64,000 bases of DNA from Sulfobacillus thermosulfidooxidans. GTDB lineage: Bacteria; Bacillota; Sulfobacillia; Sulfobacillales; Sulfobacillaceae. The DNA is taken from positions 2,542,001 to 2,606,000 of the forward strand of contig NZ_LGRO01000001.1 in the NCBI RefSeq assembly GCF_001280565.1. The letters are read 5' to 3'. Made by a program: the position numbers and the translations under genes. Positions 23,673 to 32,663 of the stretch are shown in pieces. Numbering within the stretch: position 1 is the first letter of the stretch; every line of letters begins with the position of its first letter. The notes below the pieces were generated by a model. The model was given only the letters and a program-made list of their open reading frames with translations, was not told where the DNA came from and searched no databases.

Positions 23673-24794
23673 TTATTTGTGGAAGCTGTGGTGATGCCAC
23701 ATTCCACGCATCGGCAGACCGGAGTGAGTGACCATCTGATCAATCCGGGTGCTAAGGTGCGCCTCGATTTTGTTGGCTTGGGTCTGAGATATTCTGCCCT
23801 TGGATACCGCCAGATTAATCCGGGCTTTGGCATCGGTGAGCAGGGTATTTTCTAAAGCTGTTGCCGACGAGCCATGATTTGCGGCAATGGTGGCGAGACT
23901 CTCCCCGGCTTTGAGGTCGGCTCTTACAGTGCTTGGCGAGAGGTTCAGATCTTTGGCCACGGTGGGGAGGACAGGGCCCATCAAGCCGAAATGGCGAGGT
24001 TTATGGTTCCATGCTCCCGGCATCGGCAGGCCGGAGTGAGTGACCATGTGTTCAATCCGGGTGCTAAGATGCGCCTCGATTTTGTTGGCTTGGGTCTGAG
24101 ATATTCTGCCCTTGGATACCGCCAGATTAATCCGGGCTTTGGCATCGGTGAGCAGGGTATTTTCTAGAGCAGCTGCCGACGAGCCATGATCCTGAGCAAT
24201 GGTGGCAAGACTTTGCCCGGCTTTGAGGTCGGCTCTTACAGTGCTTGGCGAAAGGTTCAGATCTTTGGCCACGGTGGGGAGGACAGGGCCCATCAAGCCG
24301 AAATGGCGAGGTTTATGGTTCCATGCTCCCGGCATCGGCAGGCCGGAGTGAGTGACCATGTGATCAATCCGGGTGCTAAGATGCGCCTCGATTTTGTTGG
24401 CTTGGGTTTGAGATATTCTGCCCTTGGATACCGCCAGATTAATCCGGGCTTTGGCATCGGTGAGCAGGATATTTTCTAGAGCAGCTGCCGACGAGCCATG
24501 ATTGTCGGCAATGGTGGCAAGACTTTCCCCGGCTTTGAGGTCGGTTTTGAGCGTGTGCGGTGAGATGTTGAGCGCCTTGGCTGCGTCAAGCATCATGAAG
24601 CGGCCAGCAAAAGCGTCTTTCCTGCGATGCCAAAAATGCCCCTGACTATTTGACGCGGGAGCCTTAGCATTAGCCGACAGCTCAATGTTTTGAAGCGTTG
24701 AGCCATTAGGCGTTCCTCCATGAAGAACACCCGCGGCGGAAGCGCCTCCCGCGACTAAAAGGCCAGCGGCTAGAATTGTGATGGATTTCATCAT
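23673..24794 (-). CDS. Secreted protein with three near-identical 104-residue repeats
   Basis: This 373-residue protein has a signal peptide (MMKSITILAAGLLVAGGASA). After a linker, about residues 70-373 consist of three repeats of 104 residues. Each repeat holds a short helix-turn segment (LNLSPSTVRADLKAGQSLA), TIAxxHGSSAxALEN, a helical KARINLAVSKGRISQTQANK segment and a basic linker (PGAWNHKPRHFGLMGP). The repeated TLKTDLKAGESLATIA part recalls LysM-like or helix-turn-helix-like small domains, but I cannot assign a family. The DNA repeats are almost identical, so copy number could vary. GAGGAG lies upstream. Surface or cell-wall binding is a guess. Confidence 0.8.
   Translation of the reverse strand: MMKSITILAAGLLVAGGASAAGVLHGGTPNGSTLQNIELSANAKAPASNSQGHFWHRRKDAFAGRFMMLDAAKALNISPHTLKTDLKAGESLATIADNHGSSAAALENILLTDAKARINLAVSKGRISQTQANKIEAHLSTRIDHMVTHSGLPMPGAWNHKPRHFGLMGPVLPTVAKDLNLSPSTVRADLKAGQSLATIAQDHGSSAAALENTLLTDAKARINLAVSKGRISQTQANKIEAHLSTRIEHMVTHSGLPMPGAWNHKPRHFGLMGPVLPTVAKDLNLSPSTVRADLKAGESLATIAANHGSSATALENTLLTDAKARINLAVSKGRISQTQANKIEAHLSTRIDQMVTHSGLPMRGMWHHHSFHK
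23685..24595. repeat. Three tandem 312-bp coding repeats
   Basis: The string GGAGTGAGTGACCAT starts at 23721, 24033 and 24345, exactly 312 bases apart, and the sequence between is nearly identical across copies. The unit length is a multiple of three, so gain or loss of a unit keeps the reading frame. The high DNA identity, not only protein identity, implies recent duplication or gene conversion. Confidence 0.93.
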
Positions 24795-25240
24795 ACAGTG
24801 TCACACTCCTCAGCAACTTGTGGGGTTCGGTTCTTCGCCCCTATATAGTAAACCCAAGAAGTGTTTCTAAGATGTTGCTTGTCTCTGAAGAATTGCTGAA
24901 AAAGTTCATAGAGTGAACTATTTTCTAAGAGAATGGCGTGAATCTGATGCAGTACCGGGGTTAACCATTACCCAGGTCAATAAGGACTACAAGACCGAAG
25001 ATTTTTCCCTCAAGATCTTTCGCTTTCCGACAAAAAATGATACGGTAGATAGCTACGACGTATTTCGGCTGAGTCTGTCACGATGATATTTTCTAAGAAA
25101 TATGGGTGTTTCCCAGTTTGTCATTTCTTTACCTGCATCGTTCTGAGAGATAATCATGAGCGGAAATCAGGAATATGGCATAATACGAAGAGAAGAATAC
25201 AAGAACATGTCAAACGCGACGACAAACAAGGAGGCAGCTA
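24795..25240. other. Divergent intergenic region between the repeat protein and the MarR gene
   Basis: No gene is visible in these 446 bases. It contains an inverted repeat (24903-24919) and three copies of TTTCTAAGA at 24864, 24922 and 25090, the last inside an imperfect palindrome (ATATTTTCTAAGAAATAT, 25086-25103). Confidence 0.55.
24903..24919. promoter_or_regulatory. Inverted repeat, operator candidate
   Basis: AGTTCA and TGAACT flank five bases, giving a 17-base dyad of the size bound by MarR-type dimers. The GTTCA half-site recurs in the inverted repeat before the malate synthase gene. Confidence 0.4.
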
Positions 25241-25678
25241 TTGGCCGAACCAGACATTTTAGATGAGCTTGTCATTGAAGTCGAACGGTTTATCCGCACA
25301 GGCTGGCGATGGCGTGCTCAGGCATCTTTTTCCTCGCTCAATGGAGCTGAGGTGCGCGTGCTCATGATTGTATCCCGGCATGGTCAGATGAGTGCTTCCG
25401 ATTTGGCTGATAAGATGGGAGTGGGCCGGCCCGCGACCTCGTCCGTCATTCGGCGGCTACGCCATCAAGGATATCTTCAACAAGAACAAGATACCGATGA
25501 TCACCGTCGCCATTTACTATCTTTAACCCCGAAAGGCGAACAGATGGTGGAAGAATTGCGGGGTATTCGCCGCAAGATCTGGCACGATCATCTTCAAGCG
25601 CTGTCTGTGGATGAACAGCGCATCTTACTGAAATTGATAAAAAAGATTTCCGAATCGGCTCTGGCATCTAAAGCATAG
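25241..25678 (+). CDS. MarR-family transcriptional regulator
   Basis: This 145-residue winged-helix repressor has the MarR pattern: a dimerising N-terminal helix, LNGAEVRVLMIVSRHGQMSASDLADKMGVGRPATSSVIRRL as helix-turn-helix, DTDDHRRHLLSLTPKGEQMVEEL as the wing, and a C-terminal helix. TTG start directly after AAGGAGGCAGCTA. Dyads upstream and downstream share GTTCA half-sites and could be its operators; this is inference. Likely targets are its neighbours, the divergent repeat protein gene or malate synthase. Confidence 0.92.
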   Translation: MAEPDILDELVIEVERFIRTGWRWRAQASFSSLNGAEVRVLMIVSRHGQMSASDLADKMGVGRPATSSVIRRLRHQGYLQQEQDTDDHRRHLLSLTPKGEQMVEELRGIRRKIWHDHLQALSVDEQRILLKLIKKISESALASKA

Positions 25679-25848
25679 CGCCTTACCTATCACCGTTTGT
25701 TGCAAAAAAGGTCTTCATACAGATTTAATCAGCGCGGGGCGATTGGTACTGGTGACCCGCGTTATTATTTTCCCCAAGTAACTTGGGAATTGATTGCCGT
25801 TCTCCTTCCTCTGACCTCAACCTCTTGGCATTTCGCCCAAAATAACTA

Positions 25849-25890
25849 GATGAACCTCTTTTGGTGTTATTAATATACGAATGGTTCATC
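25849..25890. promoter_or_regulatory. Widely spaced inverted repeat before malate synthase
   Basis: GATGAACC (25849-25856) and GGTTCATC (25883-25890) are exact inverted 8-mers 26 bases apart. The space between is A/T-rich (ATTAATATACG) and could hold a -10 region, so binding here would interfere with transcription of the gene starting at 25932. Confidence 0.45.
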
Positions 25891-25931
25891 ATTATAGCAT
25901 TGTGCCAAGGCCTTTGATGGAGGGAAATTCC

Positions 25932-27506
25932 ATGGCAGTGATCATTAACGGTCCGGATGTACCGGGAAGGGACCAACTTCTGACAGACGACACATTAATC
26001 TTCTTAAGTGAACTGCATGCCCAATTTGAAGAGCGCCGCCGCAAGCTGCTCGAGCGACGCCAATCCATTCAAGAAAACCTTCTTAGGGGCGAAAGGCCGG
26101 ATTTTCGCAAGGACACCGAAGACATTCGTCAAGGGAATTGGGAAGTCGGAAATATTCCTCATGATCTTTTAGATCGGCGCGTGGAAATCACGGGCCCAAC
26201 AGACGCCAAAATGATTATCAATGCCCTAAATTCTGGGGCTAAAGTGTATATGGCCGATTTTGAGGACGCTAATAGTCCATGGTGGCAGAACATGATTCAA
26301 GGCCAAATCAACTTGACCCGGGCGATATCACGCACCCTGACTTATACTTCGCCCAAAGGCGACCACTATCAATTAAAAGACAATCTGGCAACTTTGATTG
26401 TCAGACCCCGGGGTTGGCATCTAGACGAAGCTCATGTGCTTGTGGATGGTCAAAGGATATCCGCATCGCTTTTTGATTTTGGAGTCTATGTCTTTCACAA
26501 TGGACACCGTCTGGTTGCCCAGGGAAGCGGCCCTTATTTTTACCTGCCGAAGTTAGAAAATATGGAAGAAGCACAATTATGGAATGATGTTTTTGATTGG
26601 ACCGAGAAGCGTTTAGGCTTGGCGCCGGGAACGATCAAGGCGACAGTCCTGATTGAAACCATCTTAGCGGCTTTTGAGATGGAGGAAATTTTGTGGGCGC
26701 TAAAAGATCATGTCGTGGGCCTCAATGCGGGACGGTGGGATTATCTTTTTAGCATCATAAAAAAATTTCGCCATCTAAGCAATGTCTTGGCTGCCGATCG
26801 CCAATCGATCACCATGACAGTTCCCTTTATGCGGGCCTATACGGAACTTTTGGTCAAGACTTGCCATCGTCATGGGGCTTATGCCATTGGGGGAATGGCC
26901 GCTTTTATTCCCAGCCGGCGTCATCCCGAAATTAACCAAGTCGCCTTAGCCAAGGTGCGCGAAGACAAGGAGCGTGAAGCTCATGATGGCTATGACGGCA
27001 CCTGGGTGGCGCATCCCGATTTAGTGCCAGTGGCGATGGAGGTCTTCAACCAAGCACTTGGCGAGGAGAGAAACCAAAGGCACCGGTTACGGGATGATGT
27101 GCAGGTGAATGCCCAGGACTTGTTAGACTTTAGCGTACCAGAAGGACAGCGAACCGAAGAAGGGCTGGTTAATAACGTGGCTGTCGGTATTCAGTACCTC
27201 GCCTCGTGGTTCGCTGGTAATGGGGCCGTAGGACTTTATAACCTCATGGAGGATGCGGCCACAGCGGAAATTTCCAGGGCGCAGGTGTGGCACTGGATTC
27301 AACACGGGGTCTCTTTAGATCATCATAGTCCTCTGACCCATGAGACGGTCGATAGAATCATTCAACAGGGGATGCAGGAATGGGGAGAGCAGTGGGAGTA
27401 CCTACCTCAAGCGGTGGAGCTCTTTCGTGAAGTCGCCTTGTCCCCCCAGTGGATAGACTTTTTGACACAACCCGCCTATGAAAAGCTATTGAAGGCAGGA
27501 CGCTGA
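25932..27506 (+). CDS. aceB: Malate synthase A
   Basis: Malate synthase joins glyoxylate and acetyl-CoA to malate. The 524-residue length and segments NSGAKVYMADFEDANSPWW, LIVRPRGWHLDE, GPYFYLPKLENMEEAQLWNDVF, TVLIETILAAFEMEEILW, GLNAGRWDYLFSIIKKF and GGMAAFIPSRR mark isoform A. Start 25932 follows GATGGAGGGAAA; the frame opens earlier at 25881 without a ribosome site. Isocitrate lyase is not in the window. A lactate permease follows, so the pair may serve growth on two- and three-carbon acids. Confidence 0.96.
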   Translation: MAVIINGPDVPGRDQLLTDDTLIFLSELHAQFEERRRKLLERRQSIQENLLRGERPDFRKDTEDIRQGNWEVGNIPHDLLDRRVEITGPTDAKMIINALNSGAKVYMADFEDANSPWWQNMIQGQINLTRAISRTLTYTSPKGDHYQLKDNLATLIVRPRGWHLDEAHVLVDGQRISASLFDFGVYVFHNGHRLVAQGSGPYFYLPKLENMEEAQLWNDVFDWTEKRLGLAPGTIKATVLIETILAAFEMEEILWALKDHVVGLNAGRWDYLFSIIKKFRHLSNVLAADRQSITMTVPFMRAYTELLVKTCHRHGAYAIGGMAAFIPSRRHPEINQVALAKVREDKEREAHDGYDGTWVAHPDLVPVAMEVFNQALGEERNQRHRLRDDVQVNAQDLLDFSVPEGQRTEEGLVNNVAVGIQYLASWFAGNGAVGLYNLMEDAATAEISRAQVWHWIQHGVSLDHHSPLTHETVDRIIQQGMQEWGEQWEYLPQAVELFREVALSPQWIDFLTQPAYEKLLKAGR

Positions 27507-27526
27507 AAGAGGGGAGACCCTCTTTC
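27505..27526 (+). terminator. Hairpin at the malate synthase stop codon
   Basis: GAAAGAGGG (27505-27513) pairs perfectly with CCCTCTTTC (27518-27526). It begins inside the TGA stop and has no T run, so it may attenuate rather than fully terminate. Confidence 0.55.
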
Positions 27527-27629
27527 ATCAGCTACACAAAATTGAGAACAATCGGTATCGTCTAAATTCTCTCTTTACGGCTTTATTCCTAGCGCATGAA
27601 TCACTTGGATCATGATACGAGGAGGCACA

Positions 27630-29243
27630 ATGGTGTTTCATCAAATCTTAAATCCCGCGCATCATGTCGCTTTGACCGCGATATTTGCGTTAATTCCTTT
27701 TGCCGTGCTTCTCAGCTTATTGGCCGGTTTTCGCATTACAGCCTGGTTGTCTGTCATCATTGGATCCGTTGTAACCCTCGCCATGGCAGTTGGGGTATGG
27801 AAAATGCCGTTCGTCACAGGACTTCATGCCTATTTTTTGGGGAGTCTCACCGGATTTTGGGATATTGATTGGATTACCTTGTGGGGTGTGGTGATTTTCA
27901 ATACGCTCACCTTAACGGGCATATTTGATACCTTCAAAACATGGCTCATTAGTCAAGCTACAGCCGATATCCGGGTTCAAACCATTTTGTTAGCGTGGTC
28001 CTTGGGAGCGCTGCTTGAGGGATTGGTCGGATTTGGTTATCCCTGGGCAGTCATGGCGCCGATTCTGATCGGATTTGGCATTGTCGAATTAGATGCTATC
28101 CGAGTAGCCGCCATTGCCAACAATGCGCCGGTGTCTTACGGCGCATTAGGAGTACCGATCATCGCGCTAGCCGCAGTCACTGGCCTGCCCTTGTTAAGCT
28201 TGTCAGCTTCTGTTGGTAAAATCGTGGCCGTATTAGCTCTTCTGCCCCCATGGCTCTTGATTTATTTAGTCACCGGCAAAAAAGGTTTGCGCGACGGATG
28301 GCCTCTTGCAGTTGTGGGATCCTTATCCTATATTTTGGGACAATTTCCTGTATCGCAGTGGGTCGGCCCTTATCTTCCCGACATTACCGGATCGCTCGTT
28401 TCCTTCGGGGCCTTGCTGCTTTTCTTGCGGGTGTGGCGTCCGCGTCATATTTTGGGCTATGGCGGTGTCGAACTCGATGAAGTGGCCGCAGCAGGTCCCG
28501 ATTTACCCAAGCTCAGTGCCAACGAGGTGTGGCGTGCGTGGATGCCGTTTATTGTCTTAATTGTCGTGGTGGTTTTATGGACGGGTCCCTGGTCGCCTTT
28601 ACCGAAAATTAGCTGGCTGCTGTTAAAAGTGACCGGAATTTCTTCGATTTCTCACAAGGTGACAGATGTCGAATTTAGCTTTACCCCGTTTGTTGGGGGC
28701 ACTTCGATTTTGGCTTCGTGGCTCGTCATCTTGCTCTTTGTGCGGCCTAAAGCCTCCATGTTGAAACAAATCTTTCAAAAAACGCTATATCAGATGTGGG
28801 GAGCTATTGTCGTCGGAATCTTTATCTTCGGCTTAGCGGATGTTTTTAACTTTTCGGGAATGGCGGCTTCTCTAGCTTATGCCTTTAGTCGAATCGGTCC
28901 AGCCTTTATCTTGTTAGCGCCCATTTTGGGATGGATTGGAGTGGCGCTGTCAGGGAGCAACACCTCAACGAATGCGATGTTTGGCGTGATGCAAACCTTA
29001 GTCGGCAAACTGCTTGGATTTCCCATTTTGCTGCTTCCTTCGTTGAATTCTGTGGGAGCTGAAGTTGGCAAGCCGATAGCGCCACAAACAGCCAGTGTCG
29101 GCGTGTCGACCAGTCAGTATGTCAGAAGCGAAGGCGCTGTGATTCGCCATAATTTGGGCTGGACGTTAGTGGTGTTAGCGTGGCTAATTGTGGTTGGACT
29201 CTTGTATTACTTTTTGGCTCCGGGATTGATGCGGCTGTCCTAA
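27630..29243 (+). CDS. lctP: L-lactate permease (LctP family)
   Basis: This 537-residue protein has about 13-14 membrane helices. LLEGLVGFGYPWAVMAPILIGFG, IANNAPVSYGALGVPI, and SGSNTSTNAMFGVMQTLVG with VGKPIAPQTASVGVS are strong LctP signatures. It should take up lactate or glycolate with protons. ATG 27630 follows CGAGGAGGCA. Glycolate import would connect to malate synthase through glyoxylate, but this is only a neighbourhood inference. Confidence 0.94.
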   Translation: MVFHQILNPAHHVALTAIFALIPFAVLLSLLAGFRITAWLSVIIGSVVTLAMAVGVWKMPFVTGLHAYFLGSLTGFWDIDWITLWGVVIFNTLTLTGIFDTFKTWLISQATADIRVQTILLAWSLGALLEGLVGFGYPWAVMAPILIGFGIVELDAIRVAAIANNAPVSYGALGVPIIALAAVTGLPLLSLSASVGKIVAVLALLPPWLLIYLVTGKKGLRDGWPLAVVGSLSYILGQFPVSQWVGPYLPDITGSLVSFGALLLFLRVWRPRHILGYGGVELDEVAAAGPDLPKLSANEVWRAWMPFIVLIVVVVLWTGPWSPLPKISWLLLKVTGISSISHKVTDVEFSFTPFVGGTSILASWLVILLFVRPKASMLKQIFQKTLYQMWGAIVVGIFIFGLADVFNFSGMAASLAYAFSRIGPAFILLAPILGWIGVALSGSNTSTNAMFGVMQTLVGKLLGFPILLLPSLNSVGAEVGKPIAPQTASVGVSTSQYVRSEGAVIRHNLGWTLVVLAWLIVVGLLYYFLAPGLMRLS

Positions 29244-29265
29244 ACAGATCAATGGCACAAAAATC

Positions 29266-29299
29266 AAACGGGCCTTAAGCTTTTTCTTAAGGCCCGTTT
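29266..29299. terminator. Bidirectional terminator between converging transporter genes
   Basis: AAACGGGCCTTAAG (29266-29279) pairs perfectly with CTTAAGGCCCGTTT (29286-29299), a 14-bp stem with a 6-base loop. The plus strand continues GTCTTCTT. It lies between lactate permease and the converging permease at 29306. Confidence 0.88.
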
Positions 29300-29305
29300 G
29301 TCTTC

Positions 29306-30967
29306 TTATTGGCGATGAGGACGAGCATGGGGCACAGGTGATGAGTGATTTTCTTGTTCTCTTCTGGAAGAGGAAGACTCCTGTAGCCGGTCGGCAAGGT
29401 CCTTTGTGTGATAGCCGCTTTTTACTCCCCAGTAATAAAAGGCGAGAGAAAAAACGGCGACGACGACGAGATCCCATGGATAGGGAATGATGCCTTTTCC
29501 GTGATTCGCCGGTGAACCGAAAATACCGGATCCGATATAAGACATGATGAGCATAAACAATAAGAAGACAATGAGCCAAGTAGCCGATTTAACCGATTGT
29601 TTATCCGGCCGGGCAATTTCTTGGGGAGCGGTGAATCCAGCTAACAGGTAAAGAATCAGGCCGGCCAAAATGATCCCTAATAAGGGGGCATTGGTGTTCC
29701 AACCCGTCCAATAAATAATTAATGATCCTCCGATAAAGGCTAAAGGAGCAATGAGACCTAAGGAGCCAAGGCGTACCGGACGGTTCTCGTGGAGGGCTGT
29801 GCGCCGAAATACCGCGGCTGATACCGGGCCGGTAATATAGGTTAAGACGGCGGCCGATGATGCGACCGCAACCAATGCCTGCCAGGCGGGGAAGGGCGCG
29901 AGAAAAATAATGCCGACAATGAGTCCCGCCGTTAATGCCGAGACGGGTACGCCGGTTAATGGATCCACTTTCCGAAAAATTTTGGGAACATGACGATTTT
30001 GAGCCAAGGCATAGAGTACTCTAGGAGTCGTGGCCATATAAACATTGCCTGTGCCTAAGGGAGAGATGATGGCGTCAGCAAAAATTAACACGCCAAACCA
30101 AGCCAAATTTAAGGTGAGAGCCAATTGGGCAAAAGGAGCGCTGTAGGACAGGCTTTGCCAACCGTGTGCGAGTAGTGATGAGGGCACTGCACCGATAAAT
30201 ACCACCTGCAACAGGGTATATAAAGCAATACCAATAATGAGCGACAAGACCACGGCCAAAGGCACGTCCCGTCCTGGATTTTTGGCTTCTCCGCTTAAAT
30301 CGACGGCCTGGCGAAATCCAAGATATGAAAAGACGACACCTGCAGTCGACACGACTTTCATCATGCCGGCACTTCCGCCGGGCATAAATCCATCAACATG
30401 GAAGTTGCGGGCGTGAAAGCCAAAAATAAAGAAGAGCACAATTGTTAACGATGGCATGAAAAATTTCAGTAAAGTTAAGGGTGTGTTAACCCGGGCAAAG
30501 GTCCGGACGCCAAAATAGTTAATCGTGTAAAACACGATCATCAGACCTGCCGCCGTCATGAGCCCCAGTAAAGAAATTGTCCCGTGAGCACCTTTAAATG
30601 CGGGAATATAACTTTGAGCATAGGTCACAACCGCTTCGGATTCCACGGCAGGTAATGCCGAGTAGGCCACGAACGCGGCCCAGCCGATAATGAAACTGGC
30701 TAAGGGACCATGGGAATATTGGGGATAGCGGGCTATCGCTCCCGCTTCGGGCAAAAAGCTACCTAATTCCGCATAGACCAAACCTAATAGCATGACGACA
30801 AGACCCGCAATAAGCCAACTTAACACGGCAGAAGGTCCCGCCCCTTGGGCCGCACTCTGCGACGCCAAAAGCCATCCTGAGCCGATAATCGCACCTAAGG
30901 AAGCCATAGTTAAATCAAGCAATGATAATTCCTTTTTTAAATGCGTTTGCAGTGTCATCACTCCCAT
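29306..30967 (-). CDS. APC-superfamily amino acid permease, paralogue of the gene at 7221
   Basis: This 553-residue permease shares order and many segments with the one at 7221-8810: LTMASLGAIIGSGWLL in helix 1, ARYPQYSHGPLASFI, FSYLGFRQAVDLSGEAKNPGRDVP, SPLGTGNVYMATTPRVLYA and a C-terminal PYPWDLVVVAVFSLAFYYWGV. It differs in a longer Ser/Arg/His-rich cytoplasmic tail. The start is ATG 30967 or 30958; GGGAG is very close to the second. Substrates cannot be predicted; two paralogues suggest divided specificities or conditions. Confidence 0.88.
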   Translation of the reverse strand: MGVMTLQTHLKKELSLLDLTMASLGAIIGSGWLLASQSAAQGAGPSAVLSWLIAGLVVMLLGLVYAELGSFLPEAGAIARYPQYSHGPLASFIIGWAAFVAYSALPAVESEAVVTYAQSYIPAFKGAHGTISLLGLMTAAGLMIVFYTINYFGVRTFARVNTPLTLLKFFMPSLTIVLFFIFGFHARNFHVDGFMPGGSAGMMKVVSTAGVVFSYLGFRQAVDLSGEAKNPGRDVPLAVVLSLIIGIALYTLLQVVFIGAVPSSLLAHGWQSLSYSAPFAQLALTLNLAWFGVLIFADAIISPLGTGNVYMATTPRVLYALAQNRHVPKIFRKVDPLTGVPVSALTAGLIVGIIFLAPFPAWQALVAVASSAAVLTYITGPVSAAVFRRTALHENRPVRLGSLGLIAPLAFIGGSLIIYWTGWNTNAPLLGIILAGLILYLLAGFTAPQEIARPDKQSVKSATWLIVFLLFMLIMSYIGSGIFGSPANHGKGIIPYPWDLVVVAVFSLAFYYWGVKSGYHTKDLADRLQESSSSRREQENHSSPVPHARPHRQ

Positions 30968-31391
30968 ATCTTATTGTCACAATCATTTGGACATGATCAG
31001 CGGACACGAAATCTTAAGGATAACGTGTCCAATTTTTTATCTTAGTACGCAGTGATATCTTGTGCCTATCCGCGAATCCGACTAATTTTTACTGTTTTTT
31101 TAATCGCTATTTTCATGCATGTGGAACTTGGCTCATACTTCCCATTCATCCGTTTTTTGGTGGGGAGATGTCTTGGACTATTCGCTCCATCCGTAGGGTC
31201 GTGGTATCTCTTGCCGGTTTTTGGGTTTTCGTCCGTTTTGGGAACGTGCTATCATGACCATGGTAACGATTTAAGAGATCCTCTTGAGGAGAGGAAACAT
31301 GAAGGCGGTGTGAGGGACCGGCAAAAATGAGAGGAGGATGCGGTGTTTGTCCCCGTTTTGTGTGATGAGGATGTTCCACCGTGACTGACTG
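30968..31391. other. Intergenic region without a supported gene
   Basis: These 424 bases lie between the permease start and an exported protein gene. Several frames are open but have no ribosome sites or family features. A small GATCCTC/GAGGA dyad lies near 31280. Confidence 0.45.
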
Positions 31392-31811
31392 ATGAAAAAG
31401 ATGACGATAATCAGCGCCAGTGCTGCAGTGTTCGGGATTGTTGTCATTGGAGCGATCTGGATTGGCACACAAAGTGGCAGTTGGCAAGTAGTGCATGATC
31501 AGGGACAAAGTTTAACCATTCCGGCAACGTGGCATCAAACGGATCATGGACAAGCCTACCTAGAACAAGGGCATCCGCAAGATGGCTTGTGGTTTTTGAA
31601 GGCATTTCCGTCACAAGACCTGCCGCCTGCCGCCAAAAAATTGCCCAAGGTCGGCCCGCATATTCATGAATGGCAAATCAATGAGGCGAATCATTTTACC
31701 TATTATGCTGTCTGGACAGGGCATAACCAAACCCAAGCCATTAAAATCCACGTGCCAAAATCCCAACAAAATCTCGCCCAAGCGGTTCTAGGAAGTTGGC
31801 AACCAGGATAG
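31392..31811 (+). CDS. Membrane-anchored or secreted hypothetical protein
   Basis: This 139-residue protein has one N-terminal hydrophobic helix (IISASAAVFGIVVIGAIWIG) and an extracytoplasmic domain rich in His, Gln and Trp. The segment SWQVVHDQGQSLTIPATWHQT recalls beta-rich PsbP/DUF-type folds, but no family can be named. ATG 31392 or 31401 may start; no strong ribosome site is visible. It converges on the HNH gene 20 bases away, with a small GACCTTTAAGGTC dyad between them. Confidence 0.55.
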   Translation: MKKMTIISASAAVFGIVVIGAIWIGTQSGSWQVVHDQGQSLTIPATWHQTDHGQAYLEQGHPQDGLWFLKAFPSQDLPPAAKKLPKVGPHIHEWQINEANHFTYYAVWTGHNQTQAIKIHVPKSQQNLAQAVLGSWQPG

Positions 31812-31831
31812 ACGATAGACCTTTAAGGTCC

Positions 31832-32425
31832 TTAGGGCACGAAGAATTGTAAAAAGGGCCGGGGATCAGGATGAAACCGGCTCAAGGGTTCTTGAGGGGG
31901 CTTGGGTCTTGCGGTGTCAAAGACACCTTGCCGAAACGATACCCAGATCTGCGCTTCCTCTTTACTCGCACAAGATTGGATAGGGCGGGAACTTAAAGAC
32001 ACTTTGGCTTTTAACAGGGCCTCAGATTCATTGCGCAAAATTTTCAATATCACTGGATGAGTAGGTTTAAAACCTGTCCAGGCAATGAATTGTGAAGGTA
32101 GAGCATTGTTACGGGAATGATTGCAAGACCGGCATGCAATCACACAATTATCCAAGGTGGTTCGACCACCCCAGGAAATAGGGAGAACATGTTCCAAAGT
32201 GGATCCGGGACCGTGACACCATGCACACGTAAATCCATCACGTTGGCGAACTAACCGGTAAATTTTCCGGTAAGCGAGAGGACGGTAATTAAGATGGAGA
32301 ACACCGTCGATGAAGCGCGCTAAACCATCACGAAGATTTTGCTCCGCTTTTGCCCAACTGCACGGTGATAACATCTGTCCCCGCAAATCGACGACCGGAA
32401 CTTTATCTAGGACCGGCTCCTCCAT
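31832..32425 (-). CDS. HNH endonuclease domain protein
   Basis: This 197-residue protein has an HNH nuclease domain at about residues 58-115: RDGFTCAWCHGPGSTLEHVLPISWGG...NCVIACRSCN, with two CxxC zinc ligands and the LEHV His of the beta-beta-alpha-metal motif. Similar single-domain HNH proteins are common in Firmicutes chromosomes; roles include restriction, repair or mobile elements. The C-terminal part is Pro-rich with no recognised domain. AAGGAGGATTCC precedes the ATG. No methylase or phage genes are adjacent. Confidence 0.85.
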   Translation of the reverse strand: MEEPVLDKVPVVDLRGQMLSPCSWAKAEQNLRDGLARFIDGVLHLNYRPLAYRKIYRLVRQRDGFTCAWCHGPGSTLEHVLPISWGGRTTLDNCVIACRSCNHSRNNALPSQFIAWTGFKPTHPVILKILRNESEALLKAKVSLSSRPIQSCASKEEAQIWVSFRQGVFDTARPKPPQEPLSRFHPDPRPFLQFFVP

Positions 32426-32663
32426 TTGGAATCCTCCTTACAGGAGTATTATACCGCAACTTTTTGACGGTTAAAAATAGAGGAGCCTTCGGACAGTAAA
32501 GAATGATTCGTTGAGTCTAGCTATTTAGAACTAGAGAATGTCGTGTGTTGATAAGGTGATCATACCGCGGCCATGACTAAGAATCCGCAAGAATATCCAC
32601 ACCACTGTGGACAAATGTTGATAAGTCTGTGGAAAAATATGTTCGTGGCCGCGAGAGAGGATA

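Noticed and set aside
23874-24479. Two 97-codon plus-strand frames with repeated sequence
   Set aside because: They are antisense shadows of the 312-bp coding repeats and lack ribosome sites.
31052-31330. 92-codon plus-strand frame in the gap before 31392
   Set aside because: Composition is not protein-like, no ribosome site is present and no family is recognised.
31832-32425. HNH protein as part of a phage or restriction island
   Set aside because: No methylase, terminase, integrase or other phage gene lies near it.
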